From: VRUE01 sp963822295
GTDB taxonomy: Bacteria > Actinomycetota > Thermoleophilia > Solirubrobacterales > 70-9
Assembly (NCBI GenBank): GCA_963822295.1
Contig: CAWGHD010000002.1
Coordinates: forward strand, 2,480,001 to 2,544,000
Reading direction: 5' to 3'
Length of the DNA: 64,000 nt
The notes under the pieces are model-generated. The model had not been told where the DNA came from. It saw only the letters and a program-made list of their open reading frames with translations, and ran no database searches. Below, one piece after another: positions 15,654 through 22,966 of this stretch. Numbering within the stretch: the stretch's first letter is position 1; the number at the start of each line of letters is the position of its first letter. The position numbers and the translations under genes were made by a program.

Positions 15654-16631
15654 ATGCGCACCGCCGATCTCGCCTCGAACGCCGAGGCCTTCCTCAACCG
15701 CGCCGGGGAGTTCTTCTCGCATCTCTCCGACATCGCGTGGACGGAGTTCGCGATCGCGCTCGCCTTCCTCGCCGCGATGCAGCTGGCCCGGGCCTGGGGC
15801 TGGCGCAACGTCCTGCGCGCCGCCTATCCCGCGCAGCGCATCGACTTCCTGCCGCTCGCCGCCGCCTATCTGGCCGGCGCCGGCATCAACGCGATCATCC
15901 CGGCGCGGGCCGGCGACGCGACCAAAATCTTCCTCGTCAAGCGTCAGATCCCGGGGGCCTCCTACCCCGCCGTCACCTCCTCGTTCTTCGTGCAGACGGT
16001 CTTCGACACGACGATCGGGGTCCTGGTCCTCCTCTACGCGATCACCCAGGGGCTGCTGCCGCCGCTGCCGCGGATACCGAACCTGCCCGCCTTCGAGATC
16101 GCCTTCTGGGCGGAGAACCCGGAGATCCTGGGAGTCCTGGTCGCGGCCATCGTCGTCGCTGTGCTCCTGCTCGCCCACCGAGTGCGCCGCTTCTGGGAGA
16201 AGGTCAGGCAGGGACTGGTGATCCTCACCGAACCGCGTCGCTACCTGCGCGAGGTCTTCGCCTGGCAGGGGGTCGGCTGGCTCTGCCGCTTCGGCGCCTT
16301 CTGGTTCTTCCTCGAGGCCTTCGGGATCGGCGGCTCCTTCGGCAACGTGCTGTTGGTGATGAGCGTGCAGGCGATCTCCAACGTGATCCCCTTCACGCCC
16401 GGCGGCGCGGGAGCCCAGCAGGCGCTGCTGGTCGCGACCCTGAGCGGGCCCTCGCGCACGGCGGTGCTCTCCTACTCGGTCGGCACCCAGATCGCGATGG
16501 CGGCCTGGTCGGTCGTGCTCGGCTTCGCCGCGATCCTGATCGTCTTCCGCACGACCGACTGGCGCGGCCTGATCAAAGAAGCCCAGGACGAAGCCGAGAA
16601 GGAGGGGGAGGCGGGCACCGCGTCAGCGTGA
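15654..16631 (+). CDS. Lysylphosphatidylglycerol synthase TM-region family protein (flippase-like, UPF0104)
   Basis: 325 aa with about 7-8 hydrophobic helices. The family signature GAGINAIIPARAGDATKIFLVKR near residue 80 and the VIPFTPGGAGAQQALLVA segment near residue 245 are characteristic of the integral-membrane half of MprF/AglD/YbhN proteins. The soluble aminoacyl-transferase half of MprF is absent. The role is probably lipid or lipid-linked substrate translocation. The 3' end overlaps the convergent gene at 16623 by 9 nt. Confidence 0.88.
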   Translation: MRTADLASNAEAFLNRAGEFFSHLSDIAWTEFAIALAFLAAMQLARAWGWRNVLRAAYPAQRIDFLPLAAAYLAGAGINAIIPARAGDATKIFLVKRQIPGASYPAVTSSFFVQTVFDTTIGVLVLLYAITQGLLPPLPRIPNLPAFEIAFWAENPEILGVLVAAIVVAVLLLAHRVRRFWEKVRQGLVILTEPRRYLREVFAWQGVGWLCRFGAFWFFLEAFGIGGSFGNVLLVMSVQAISNVIPFTPGGAGAQQALLVATLSGPSRTAVLSYSVGTQIAMAAWSVVLGFAAILIVFRTTDWRGLIKEAQDEAEKEGEAGTASA

Positions 16632-17066
16632 TCTACTCAGCGGGCGGCCGATCGGGCCCCCCGCCAGCAGCATCGCGGACCGCTCGGCGACGGACCTGGC
16701 CTCGGACTCGCCCAAGCGCGGGGACAGCACGAGGTAGACAAGGCTCGGCAGCAGCCGTGGAAGCCGCGCGCCCTTTCCCCCCAGGAGGTGGCGGCGGACG
16801 ACGAACTCCGTGGTGTCGAGCGCCCCGCGCACGGCGGCGGCCACGTGGGCCGGCTCGTCGCGGCACGACCCGGCCAGTCTCGCCAGCGCGGTCCTCAGAT
16901 CGGCCACCAGCCGTTCGCCCTCGCCGTCCAGCGTCGCGCCGAACGGCCACTCCCCGGCGAGCGGCTCGCGGTGGGCCCGCTCTATCTCTGGCTCGTGTCC
17001 GTCCGCCTCGGTGAGCTCATCGAGGACCTCGAGCAGACGCTGAGAGGGAGCGATACGCTGTATCAA
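16623..17066 (-). CDS. Hypothetical alpha-helical protein next to a TetR gene
   Basis: About 147 aa. Not recognised. The sequence is mostly helical (RLLEVLDELTEADGHEPEIE; VADLRTALARLAGS; HVAAAVRGALDTTEFVVRRH). The frame is open further upstream, but that part is antisense to the TetR gene. No good start is present: TTG 17066 is the nearest but lies inside the TetR operator, and an AAGGAGGT (minus strand, near 17106-17113) is not followed by an in-frame ATG. The ATG near 17087 is in another frame and stops after 23 codons, so an indel or unusual start is possible. Divergent orientation suggests control by the TetR protein. Confidence 0.5.
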   Translation of the reverse strand: MIQRIAPSQRLLEVLDELTEADGHEPEIERAHREPLAGEWPFGATLDGEGERLVADLRTALARLAGSCRDEPAHVAAAVRGALDTTEFVVRRHLLGGKGARLPRLLPSLVYLVLSPRLGESEARSVAERSAMLLAGGPIGRPLSRSR

Positions 17067-17082
17067 CTCGATACACCGTATC
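17052..17082. promoter_or_regulatory. Tandem TetR-type operator
   Basis: Two adjacent 13-bp palindromes of the form GATACnnnGTATC (17052-17064 and 17070-17082), five nt apart, together form one larger near-palindrome. Position between the divergent genes and 54 nt upstream of the TetR start fits autoregulation by two dimers. Confidence 0.65.
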
Positions 17083-17121
17083 AGGCATGGCCGGCCCGTG
17101 ATTGACCTCCTTCGAGACAGA

Positions 17122-17127
17122 TAGGGT
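17122..17127 (+). promoter_or_regulatory. -10 box of the first TetR gene
   Basis: TAGGGT lies 8 nt before GTG 17136 and overlaps the alternative TTG 17127, which favours GTG 17136 as start. Confidence 0.5.
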
Positions 17128-17135
17128 TGGGACGA

Positions 17136-17816
17136 GTGCAGGACAATTCGCCTTCCGGACGCAAGGGGAACAGGGGCCAGGGGAAGGGGGGACGCCGGCA
17201 ACCGCTGACGGCGGAGGGGATCACCGCTGCGGCCGTCAAGCTCGCGGACGCCGAGGGGCTCGAGGCGGTCTCGATAAGACGCATCGCGGCCGTTCTCGAC
17301 GCTCGGCCGATGAGTCTCTACAACCATTTCGACAGCAAGGACGACCTGCTCGCCGCGATGGCCGATGAGGTCTCCCGGGAGGTGCTCGTCGAGCCACCGC
17401 TGCCGGAGGAGTGGCGGGAGGCGGTGCGGGCGATCGCGATGCGCCTGTACGCCGCGATGATCACCCATCCATGGCTGGTTGTCCTATTCGGCCGGCAACC
17501 CAGCTTCGGGCCCAACGCCACGAAACTGGCCAAGCAGATGGCGGAGGCGGTGTCGACCCTTCCGCTGGAGCAGGCGGAGGTCTGGACGATGCTCGGAACC
17601 GTGAACGACTACGTGCTCGGCCATACCCTGCGCGCTGTCGCCGTGGTGAAACCGGAGGCCCTGGACAACGTGATTCCCGAGAGCGAGCTGGCTAATTCCC
17701 CGGAGCTCGCTTCCCTGCCGAAATGGCTTCGCTCCCGCGCCTCGGTCGAGCGGTTCGAAACCGGGCTCCAGGTCGTGCTGGACGGGGTCGAACGGCGTGT
17801 CCGCGACGCTGGCTAG
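17136..17816 (+). CDS. TetR/AcrR family transcriptional regulator (TetR_C type)
   Basis: 226 aa from GTG 17136. N-terminal basic tail, then the helix-turn-helix: LTAEGITAAAVKLADAEGLEAVSIRRIAAVL, followed by MSLYNHFDSKDDLL. The C-terminal half (about 75-220) has the helical ligand-binding pattern of the classic tetracycline-repressor-like C domain. It probably represses its own gene and the divergent hypothetical gene through the GATAC operators. No efflux pump is adjacent. The stop shares CTAG with the convergent CrtA-like gene. Confidence 0.9.
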   Translation: MQDNSPSGRKGNRGQGKGGRRQPLTAEGITAAAVKLADAEGLEAVSIRRIAAVLDARPMSLYNHFDSKDDLLAAMADEVSREVLVEPPLPEEWREAVRAIAMRLYAAMITHPWLVVLFGRQPSFGPNATKLAKQMAEAVSTLPLEQAEVWTMLGTVNDYVLGHTLRAVAVVKPEALDNVIPESELANSPELASLPKWLRSRASVERFETGLQVVLDGVERRVRDAG

Positions 17817-18496
17817 GTCGGTGCCGCCACGAGCCCGGCGAGCGGGTCGCGGCCGTCCCACGTGCCCTCCGAGGCGTAGGGACGGAAGCGGACGAAGGCC
17901 GATTCGTGGTGGAAGGGCCGCTCGCGGTCGCTGCGCACGGCGGCGCTGTGGCCGCCGCCGGGGCGGGTGGCGTAGTCCCGCATCTCCGCCGCGCTGCGCC
18001 AGAGCGAGAAGGTGGAGACGAGATGGGGCGGGCGGGCGAGCGCGATCGTGGCGAGCATCGCCGGCTCGGAGACCGCCTCGGATTCGGCCGGCGCGGAGGC
18101 GCGCAGGAAGGGCCGGACCCGGCGCAGCCGCAGCTGGCCGAGGGTGAGCACGGCCACCGGCTCGTCGTCCCCGTGCGGCTGCTGCTGGGACGGGAGCCCC
18201 GGCATCCCCGCCCAGGCGCCGAACAACCGCAGCGGCGCCAGCCGCACATGCCAGCCGTCGGCGAGGCGCCCGGCGACCGGGTGCCGCCCGAGGAACTCGT
18301 CGAGGGCGTCGTCGCCGTCCCAGGCGGCGAGCATCGCGACCCGGCCCGGGCGGGGCGGGCGGCGGCTGCCGATCTGCGCCGTCAGCGTCGTCCTCGCGTA
18401 CGTGAGGCCGGGGACGGCGACCGGGTTGGGCGGGCGGAGAAGGGCCGCCAGCGCTCCCAGGGGGCCGGGTTCCGCGATGTGGACCGAGACGATCAT
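17813..18496 (-). CDS. CrtA (spheroidene monooxygenase)-like protein
   Basis: 227 aa. Begins MIVSVHIAEPG and contains two dimeric-barrel-like halves: GLTYARTTLTAQIGS with VAMLAAW, and LATIALARPPHLVSTFSLWRSAAEMRDYATR. The ending FHHESAFVRFRPYASEGTWDG..DPLAG strongly recalls CrtA-family proteins (FARFRVL..SGTWDG-DPL). In phototrophs CrtA oxygenates spheroidene; many family members occur without carotenoid genes and their role is unknown, as here. A clear SD (AGGAGGT) precedes ATG 18496. It is divergent from a TetR gene with twin operators between, so repression by that TetR is likely. Confidence 0.6.
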   Translation of the reverse strand: MIVSVHIAEPGPLGALAALLRPPNPVAVPGLTYARTTLTAQIGSRRPPRPGRVAMLAAWDGDDALDEFLGRHPVAGRLADGWHVRLAPLRLFGAWAGMPGLPSQQQPHGDDEPVAVLTLGQLRLRRVRPFLRASAPAESEAVSEPAMLATIALARPPHLVSTFSLWRSAAEMRDYATRPGGGHSAAVRSDRERPFHHESAFVRFRPYASEGTWDGRDPLAGLVAAPT

Positions 18497-18525
18497 CTGA
18501 GACCTCCTGCCTGGGAGATAACGTA

Positions 18526-18543
18526 ACCTAGTGGGGACTAGGA
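18526..18543. promoter_or_regulatory. TetR operator 1 (ACCTA-N8-TAGGA)
   Basis: ACCTAGTGGGGACTAGGA contains an inverted CCTAGT/ACTAGG. It matches the second site 34 bp away (centre to centre, about three helical turns). Confidence 0.65.
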
Positions 18544-18559
18544 ACCACTCGCGAACCGT

Positions 18560-18577
18560 ACCTAGGGGGCGTTAGGT
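18560..18577. promoter_or_regulatory. TetR operator 2 (ACCTA-N8-TAGGT)
   Basis: ACCTAGGGGGCGTTAGGT abuts the TTG start codon (18577-18579) of the TetR gene, the classic place for autorepression. Confidence 0.65.
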
Positions 18578-19260
18578 TGTCAACCGGTCAGCGCCAGAAG
18601 AAAGGCAGGGGCTCCGGGCAGGCGCCGCGCAGGCGGATGACGGCCGCGGCGCGCCGCGAGGTGATCGAGGACGCCGCGACCGAGGTCTTCGCCGAGCACG
18701 GCTACCGCGGCGCCTCGATCGACGAGATCGCCCGGCGCTCGGGGGTCTCGCCCCCCGTCGTCTACGACCACTTCGAGTCGAAGCTGGAGCTCTACCGCCG
18801 GCTGCTGGAGCGCCACTTCGCCGAGCTGCGCCAGGTCTGGCGCCGGCACCTGCCGGGGCCCGAGCACGCCGAACAGCGGATCGCGCGCGCCGTCGACGCC
18901 TGGTTCTCCTACATCGAGACCCACCCCTTCGCCGGCCGCATGCTCTTCCGCGACACCACGGGGGATCCGGCGATCGCGGCGATGCACGACGAGGTCGCCG
19001 CCCGCAGCCGGGCGGAGATCCTGCCCCTGTTCGCGGCCGAGCCGGGCAGCGAGGGGATCATCGGGCCGCTCGAGGTCGAGGGCGTCGAAATGGTCTGGGT
19101 GGTCCTGCGCGGCGTCCTCCAGGGCCTGGCGATGTGGTGGAACGAGCACCCCGATGTCCCCCGCGGAATGGTCGTCGCGACGGCGATGAACTCGCTCTGG
19201 ATCGGCTTCGAGCGCGTCCGCGAGGGCGAGGGCTTCCGCCCCGACTCGACCCATATCTGA
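18577..19260 (+). CDS. TetR/AcrR family transcriptional regulator
   Basis: 227 aa from TTG 18577. HTH: RREVIEDAATEVFAEHGYRGASIDEIARRSGVSPPVVYDHFESKLELYRRLLE (in the form typical of AcrR). The C-terminal half is helical and ligand-binding by family analogy (WFSYIETHPFAGRMLFRDTTGDP). The twin ACCTA-N8-TAGGW sites before it suggest it represses itself and the divergent CrtA-like gene. It is followed 14 nt downstream by palindromic repeat B1. Confidence 0.9.
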   Translation: MSTGQRQKKGRGSGQAPRRRMTAAARREVIEDAATEVFAEHGYRGASIDEIARRSGVSPPVVYDHFESKLELYRRLLERHFAELRQVWRRHLPGPEHAEQRIARAVDAWFSYIETHPFAGRMLFRDTTGDPAIAAMHDEVAARSRAEILPLFAAEPGSEGIIGPLEVEGVEMVWVVLRGVLQGLAMWWNEHPDVPRGMVVATAMNSLWIGFERVREGEGFRPDSTHI

Positions 19261-19274
19261 ATCGGGTACATCGA

Positions 19275-19323
19275 AAATCTCATCAAGTTCGCCAGGTATC
19301 GCATGGCGAACTTGATGAGATTT
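19275..19323. repeat. Palindromic repeat family B, copy 1 (49 bp)
   Basis: Perfect 20-bp arms (AAATCTCATCAAGTTCGCCA and its complement) around a 9-nt loop. Same length and core as 45971-46019 and 59876-59924. Between convergent genes. Confidence 0.92.
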
Positions 19324-19346
19324 GGGTTAGCGCCCGCGTGGGAACG

Positions 19347-20006
19347 TCAACTCGACCAGCCCGGATGCCGGCTCTCGACCGCCCACTGCCACGGCGGTCG
19401 CTCGCTCGCCGGGAACTCGTAGTGGTCGCGGCCGGGGAGGGTCTCGAGCGGGACCAGGGCGGGGTCGTCGGAGATCAGGACGGGGACGCCGGCGGCGGCC
19501 TCGACCTCGGCCCGCCCGGCCCTGCGCACGACCGGCTCCCAGCCCAGGCCCGGGCGGTAGAGCCAGTAGGTGACCTCGACCCAGCCGGCGCCGCCGCGCC
19601 GGTCCTCGACCTGGGTGAAGGCGGTTGTGCGGCGGCCCGAGGCGGTCAGGTGGGGCCCGGCGGCGACGGCGCAGCTCGCCCGCCGGCAGCGGCGGAAGTC
19701 GACCGGGACCAGCGGCAGCCCGTCCGCCCCGGGGCGCGCCGCCGGCGCCGGAGCGAGCGCGCGCACGAGGCGCGCCAGGGGCCACCCGTAGGCCGGGACG
19801 AGCGGGTGCCGGCGACAGGGCCCCGGCAGGCGCGGCGCGCAGGCGATCTTCCTGCCCAGCGAGCCCGCCAGGGTGCGCCCGGCGTCGACGTCGCCGCCCG
19901 CGGCCACCGCGGAGATGGCCGCGAGCAGGACGAGCGCGACCAGTGCCGCCAGCCCGGCGCTCTCGACGCTTGCGCCCCCGCCCTCGCTGCGGATCCGATC
20001 TCCCAT
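19347..20006 (-). CDS. TadE-like secreted or membrane-anchored protein
   Basis: 219 aa. The N-terminus, SEGGGASVESAGLAALVALVLLAAISAVA, looks like the TadE/Flp pseudopilin start (G-x-ASVE followed by one hydrophobic helix), in which the glutamate lies at position +5 of the mature protein. The rest (residues 45-219) is extracytoplasmic, with paired cysteines (ACAPRLPGPC; RRCRRASC) and no domain I recognise. No tad pilus genes are in the window. TAGCTT lies 6 nt before ATG 20006. Confidence 0.6.
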   Translation of the reverse strand: MGDRIRSEGGGASVESAGLAALVALVLLAAISAVAAGGDVDAGRTLAGSLGRKIACAPRLPGPCRRHPLVPAYGWPLARLVRALAPAPAARPGADGLPLVPVDFRRCRRASCAVAAGPHLTASGRRTTAFTQVEDRRGGAGWVEVTYWLYRPGLGWEPVVRRAGRAEVEAAAGVPVLISDDPALVPLETLPGRDHYEFPASERPPWQWAVESRHPGWSS

Positions 20007-20012
20007 GCGCCC

Positions 20013-20018
20013 AAGCTA
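20013..20018 (-). promoter_or_regulatory. -10 box of the TadE-like gene (leaderless)
   Basis: Minus-strand TAGCTT, 6 nt, then ATG 20006. Confidence 0.5.
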
Positions 20019-20081
20019 GGCGCGCACGGCGCGCGGATGGCGCGCCGGGAGTCAGGATTCCGCGCCAACCGACAGCGGACG

Positions 20082-20087
20082 TAGACT
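20082..20087 (+). promoter_or_regulatory. -10 box of the coiled-coil membrane protein gene
   Basis: TAGACT lies 9 nt before ATG 20097, suggesting a leaderless transcript. Confidence 0.5.
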
Positions 20088-20096
20088 GACTCCGGG

Positions 20097-20579
20097 ATGG
20101 AGCGCGGACCGTACGACCGACCGCCGGGAGAACCGGGTTACCCAGCCCGCGATCCCGCCTACGCACAGCCGGCGGCACCGCCGCCCGAGTACTACGAGCC
20201 GCCGCGAAGGTTCGGCCTCGCCGAGATCGCGGCGCTGCTGGCCCTGGTCGGCGCGGTCGTCGCCATCTTCCTGGCGCTCGACGCCCGCGACCAGGGGAAC
20301 GACGACGAGCAGGTCGCCCGCCAGGTCCGCCAGGAGACGCGGCTCCAGGTCCGGCAGCTCCGTGCTTCCCTGGGCCAGAAAGCCGGCACGGCCGGCGCGC
20401 GGGCCCGCGAGGCGGAAGCCGAGGCCGAGCAGACCCGCAAAGCCGTCGCCACCCTGCGCGCACAGGTCGTCGGCCTGGAAGGCGAAGTCAAAACCCTGCG
20501 GACGCAGCAGAATCAGACGCGCGACACGCTCCGCAACCTCAGCGAAACCGTCTCCAAGGACCGCGCCGGCGGCAAATAG
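20097..20579 (+). CDS. Hypothetical single-pass membrane protein with coiled coil
   Basis: 160 aa. Residues 1-38 are a proline/tyrosine-rich cytoplasmic tail (YPARDPAYAQPAAPPPEYYEPP); about 42-62 is a transmembrane helix (IAALLALVGAVVAIFLAL); 75-155 is a long heptad-patterned coiled coil (RQVRQETRLQVRQLRASLG; VATLRAQVVGLEGEVKTLRTQ). No domain recognised. Such topology is common in small scaffolding or envelope proteins. It is followed 31 nt later by another small gene in the same direction. Confidence 0.75.
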   Translation: MERGPYDRPPGEPGYPARDPAYAQPAAPPPEYYEPPRRFGLAEIAALLALVGAVVAIFLALDARDQGNDDEQVARQVRQETRLQVRQLRASLGQKAGTAGARAREAEAEAEQTRKAVATLRAQVVGLEGEVKTLRTQQNQTRDTLRNLSETVSKDRAGGK

Positions 20580-20610
20580 CCCGGCGGCGGGCTTCTGCTT
20601 TCATGGGGGC

Positions 20611-20880
20611 ATGGAGGGAAGCCCGTTCAACCTCTTCGGGGACCCGGACGAGTTCCGGGCCCGCATGGAGGAGCTGTCCGAGCAGATGCAGTCCTCGCAG
20701 CGCGTCGCCTGGGCCGACAACGCGATCAAGCTCGCGGTCGAGATGACCGTCGCCTCGATCGGGCGGCTCGAGCTGACCGGCAACAGCGACGAACAGGCGA
20801 TGCAGGTGCGCGACGCGATCCGCGTCCTCTTCCCCGAGGCCGTGACGCTGGTGCGCGAGGCCCGCGAAGGCCTCTCCTAG
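20611..20880 (+). CDS. Small hypothetical helical protein
   Basis: 89 aa from ATG 20611. Starts MEGSPFNLFGDPDEFRARMEELSEQMQSSQ, then a second predicted helix with NAIKLAVEMTVASIGRLELT and DEQAMQVRDAIRVLFPEAVTLV. The longer open frame upstream is antisense-like and overlaps the previous gene, so it is not used. No family recognised. Probably an operon partner of the coiled-coil protein. Confidence 0.7.
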   Translation: MEGSPFNLFGDPDEFRARMEELSEQMQSSQRVAWADNAIKLAVEMTVASIGRLELTGNSDEQAMQVRDAIRVLFPEAVTLVREAREGLS

Positions 20881-20890
20881 ACCCCCCCGC

Positions 20891-21520
20891 TCAGAGCAGC
20901 TCGACGCGCAGCGAGAGGACCCCGCCGCGTCGCGCCAGTGCGGCAATGAGCTCCAGCGGCGCGGCGACGATCAGCGCCGGGATCGCGACGACGACGCTGA
21001 TCAGTCCGTCGAGGCCTCGCTGCCAGGGCCGCTCCGCCCTCGCCGCGTCCCCGCGCCCGAGCGCGCCGAGGGCGACGTTGCGGCCGAAGGTGAAGCCGTT
21101 GAGGACGGTCTGCCACATCGTCGCGATGCCGGCCCCGGGCTGCCAGCGGCTCGACCTCACGACCTGGTCGCGGTTGGCGGCGAGCCGGCGCACGGCCTCG
21201 GGCGTGAACAGGTAGCGGCTGCCGGGCTCGAGGCCCGCCCAGCCGGCGCCGCCGACCCAGGCGGAGAAGCCGGCCCGGTTGGCGATCCGGATCGTCCCGT
21301 CCTCGCTCTGGGCGTAGAGCGCCCGCAGCGCGTCCTCGGTGCTTCCGGGCGCGGCGACGACGCCGAGGCCGCAGCTCTCGCAGCGGCTGACCGGGCCGGC
21401 CAGGCCCGGGCGCGCCACGATCCAGCCGAACAGGGGCTCGCCGCACGCGGGGCAGGGCGGGTTCTCGGGGCCGGCCCCCGCCCTGAGGGGGACCACCGGG
21501 GTGCGTTGCGCCTGGCTCAC
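20891..21520 (-). CDS. Zinc-ribbon protein of unknown function
   Basis: 209 aa from GTG 21520. Two CxxC pairs, CPACGEP and CESCGLG, spaced about 22 residues apart, form a zinc ribbon at residues 23-50. The middle (FSAWVGGAGWAGLEPGSRYLFTPEAVRRLAANR) contains short patterns seen in zinc-ribbon methyltransferase-like proteins but no SAM motif. Two hydrophobic stretches near the C-terminus (ISVVVAIPALIVAAPLELIAALA) suggest membrane association. The start is fixed by a bidirectional -10 shared with the CBS gene. Function unknown. Confidence 0.65.
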   Translation of the reverse strand: MSQAQRTPVVPLRAGAGPENPPCPACGEPLFGWIVARPGLAGPVSRCESCGLGVVAAPGSTEDALRALYAQSEDGTIRIANRAGFSAWVGGAGWAGLEPGSRYLFTPEAVRRLAANRDQVVRSSRWQPGAGIATMWQTVLNGFTFGRNVALGALGRGDAARAERPWQRGLDGLISVVVAIPALIVAAPLELIAALARRGGVLSLRVELL

Positions 21521-21526
21521 GCGGTG

Positions 21527-21533
21527 TAGCGTA
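21527..21533. promoter_or_regulatory. Symmetric bidirectional promoter
   Basis: TAGCGT (plus, 21527-21532) and TACGCT (minus, 21533-21528) overlap by 5 nt; each is 7 nt from its start codon (GTG 21540 and GTG 21520). Confidence 0.6.
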
Positions 21534-21539
21534 CGCGCC

Positions 21540-21986
21540 GTGCAGCTCAGCGAGATCATGACCGCCGGCGTCGTCACCAGCGCCCCCGACGCCGGCGTCG
21601 TCTCGGTCGCGCAGCTGATGCGCGACCACCGCGTCGGCTCGGTCGTGATCGTCGACCAGGGGGACGCGCCGGTGGCGATGGTCACCGACCGCGACATCGC
21701 GGTCAGGGTCTTTGCCGAGGGGGCCGCCGCCGAGGCGCCGGTCGGCGACTACGCCTCGCGGCCGCTGGTCTGCGGCGACCCGGCGATGGAGCTCGACGAG
21801 GCCGCCGCCCTCATGGTCCAGCACCGGGTGCGGCGCCTGCCGGTAGTCGACGGCGCCCACCTGGTCGGGATCGTCACCCTCGACGACATCGCGGTGCGCA
21901 CCGGCAACCTCGAGGTCGCCCAGCGAATGACCGCCGAGGTGATCGAGGGCGCGCTGCCCCAGTTCTACTTCCACGAGAGGGGCTGA
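21540..21986 (+). CDS. CBS-domain pair protein
   Basis: 148 aa from GTG 21540. Two CBS domains: residues about 7-60 (IMTAGVVTSAPDAGVVSVAQLMRDHRVGSVVIVD...VTDRDI) and 70-125 (RPLVCGDPAMELDEAAALMVQHRVRRLPVVDGAHLVGIVTLDDI). Paired CBS modules usually bind adenosine nucleotides and regulate partner proteins; no catalytic domain is attached. A membrane-protein gene follows 2 nt after the stop and may be a partner. Confidence 0.92.
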   Translation: MQLSEIMTAGVVTSAPDAGVVSVAQLMRDHRVGSVVIVDQGDAPVAMVTDRDIAVRVFAEGAAAEAPVGDYASRPLVCGDPAMELDEAAALMVQHRVRRLPVVDGAHLVGIVTLDDIAVRTGNLEVAQRMTAEVIEGALPQFYFHERG

Positions 21987-21988
21987 CG

Positions 21989-22927
21989 GTGCAGCCGAGC
22001 CGCGAGGCCGTGCTCGAGCGCGAGCGGCGTTGGGCGATGCCCGTCGCCCTCGCCACCCTGGCCTCGATCGGCCTGCTGATCGCGTCCGGCATCGTCGTCG
22101 CCCCGGTCAGCGGCGACGGCGAAGCCGAGGTGCTGAGGGCCGCCCACGAGCACAGCTCCGAGGTCACGATCTCCAGCATCCTCCAGGCGCTCGGCTTCGG
22201 CCTGCTGGTGGCGCCTCTCGTCTATCTGTTCCTCGCCACCGTGGCGCGCGTCCCGAAAGTGCGGCCGCAGCTGATCGGCCTGGTCGTCGCCACGCCCCTC
22301 TTCTTCGCCGGCGCCTCGATCCTCAACGCGGTCGCGACCCACGACGCCGCCGACAGGTTCGTCTCCGGCGAGGCGACGACCACCTACACCGGGAAGGAAG
22401 GGCTCGAGGACTGCCGCGAGGAACGCGAGGACGACGCCGAGGCCTTCCGCGACGAGTACGGCGGCGGTTCCGCCGCGCTCGAGGAGTGCGCCGGGACCAG
22501 GGTCGAAGACGAGCAGGCGACCGACGCGATCGCCGACGCGCCGACCCAGATGGTGGCGACCGGGCTCGGCCTCGGCGGCCGTCTCGGCCTCGCCTTCGTC
22601 CTCCTCTACACCTGCCTATGGGCGATGCGGGCCGGCCTGCTCTCGCGCTTCTGGGGCTCGCTGGGAATGGCGCTCGGCGCCGCCGCCCTGCTCCTGCTCG
22701 TCCAGTTCACGATGATCTTCTTCCTCTACTTCGCGCTGCTCGTCGCGGGCTGGGTTCCGGGCGGCCGGCCTCCGGCCTGGGCGGCGGGAGAGGCCGTTCC
22801 CTGGCCGACGCCGGGGGAGAGGGCCGCCGCCGAACTGGAGGAGGCCGGATCCTCGGCCGAGACAGGCGACGAGGGCCCGCCGGACGACCCGGCGGAGCCG
22901 AGGCGCAAGCGCAAGCAGCGCGACTGA
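21989..22927 (+). CDS. Hypothetical multi-pass membrane protein
   Basis: 312 aa, GTG start. Hydrophobic segments near residues 20-40, 62-85, 95-115, 190-212 and 222-250 suggest five helices. A loop of about 70 residues (120-185) is rich in acidic residues and has two cysteines (GLEDCREERED; LEECAGTRVEDEQ). The C-terminal 60 residues are proline/glutamate-rich and end in a basic RKRKQRD. No family recognised. Just downstream of the CBS protein and likely co-transcribed. Confidence 0.7.
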   Translation: MQPSREAVLERERRWAMPVALATLASIGLLIASGIVVAPVSGDGEAEVLRAAHEHSSEVTISSILQALGFGLLVAPLVYLFLATVARVPKVRPQLIGLVVATPLFFAGASILNAVATHDAADRFVSGEATTTYTGKEGLEDCREEREDDAEAFRDEYGGGSAALEECAGTRVEDEQATDAIADAPTQMVATGLGLGGRLGLAFVLLYTCLWAMRAGLLSRFWGSLGMALGAAALLLLVQFTMIFFLYFALLVAGWVPGGRPPAWAAGEAVPWPTPGERAAAELEEAGSSAETGDEGPPDDPAEPRRKRKQRD

Positions 22928-22966
22928 GAGCTTGTAAACGCTCCACCGGTCTGGTTTGCTCTTCCG

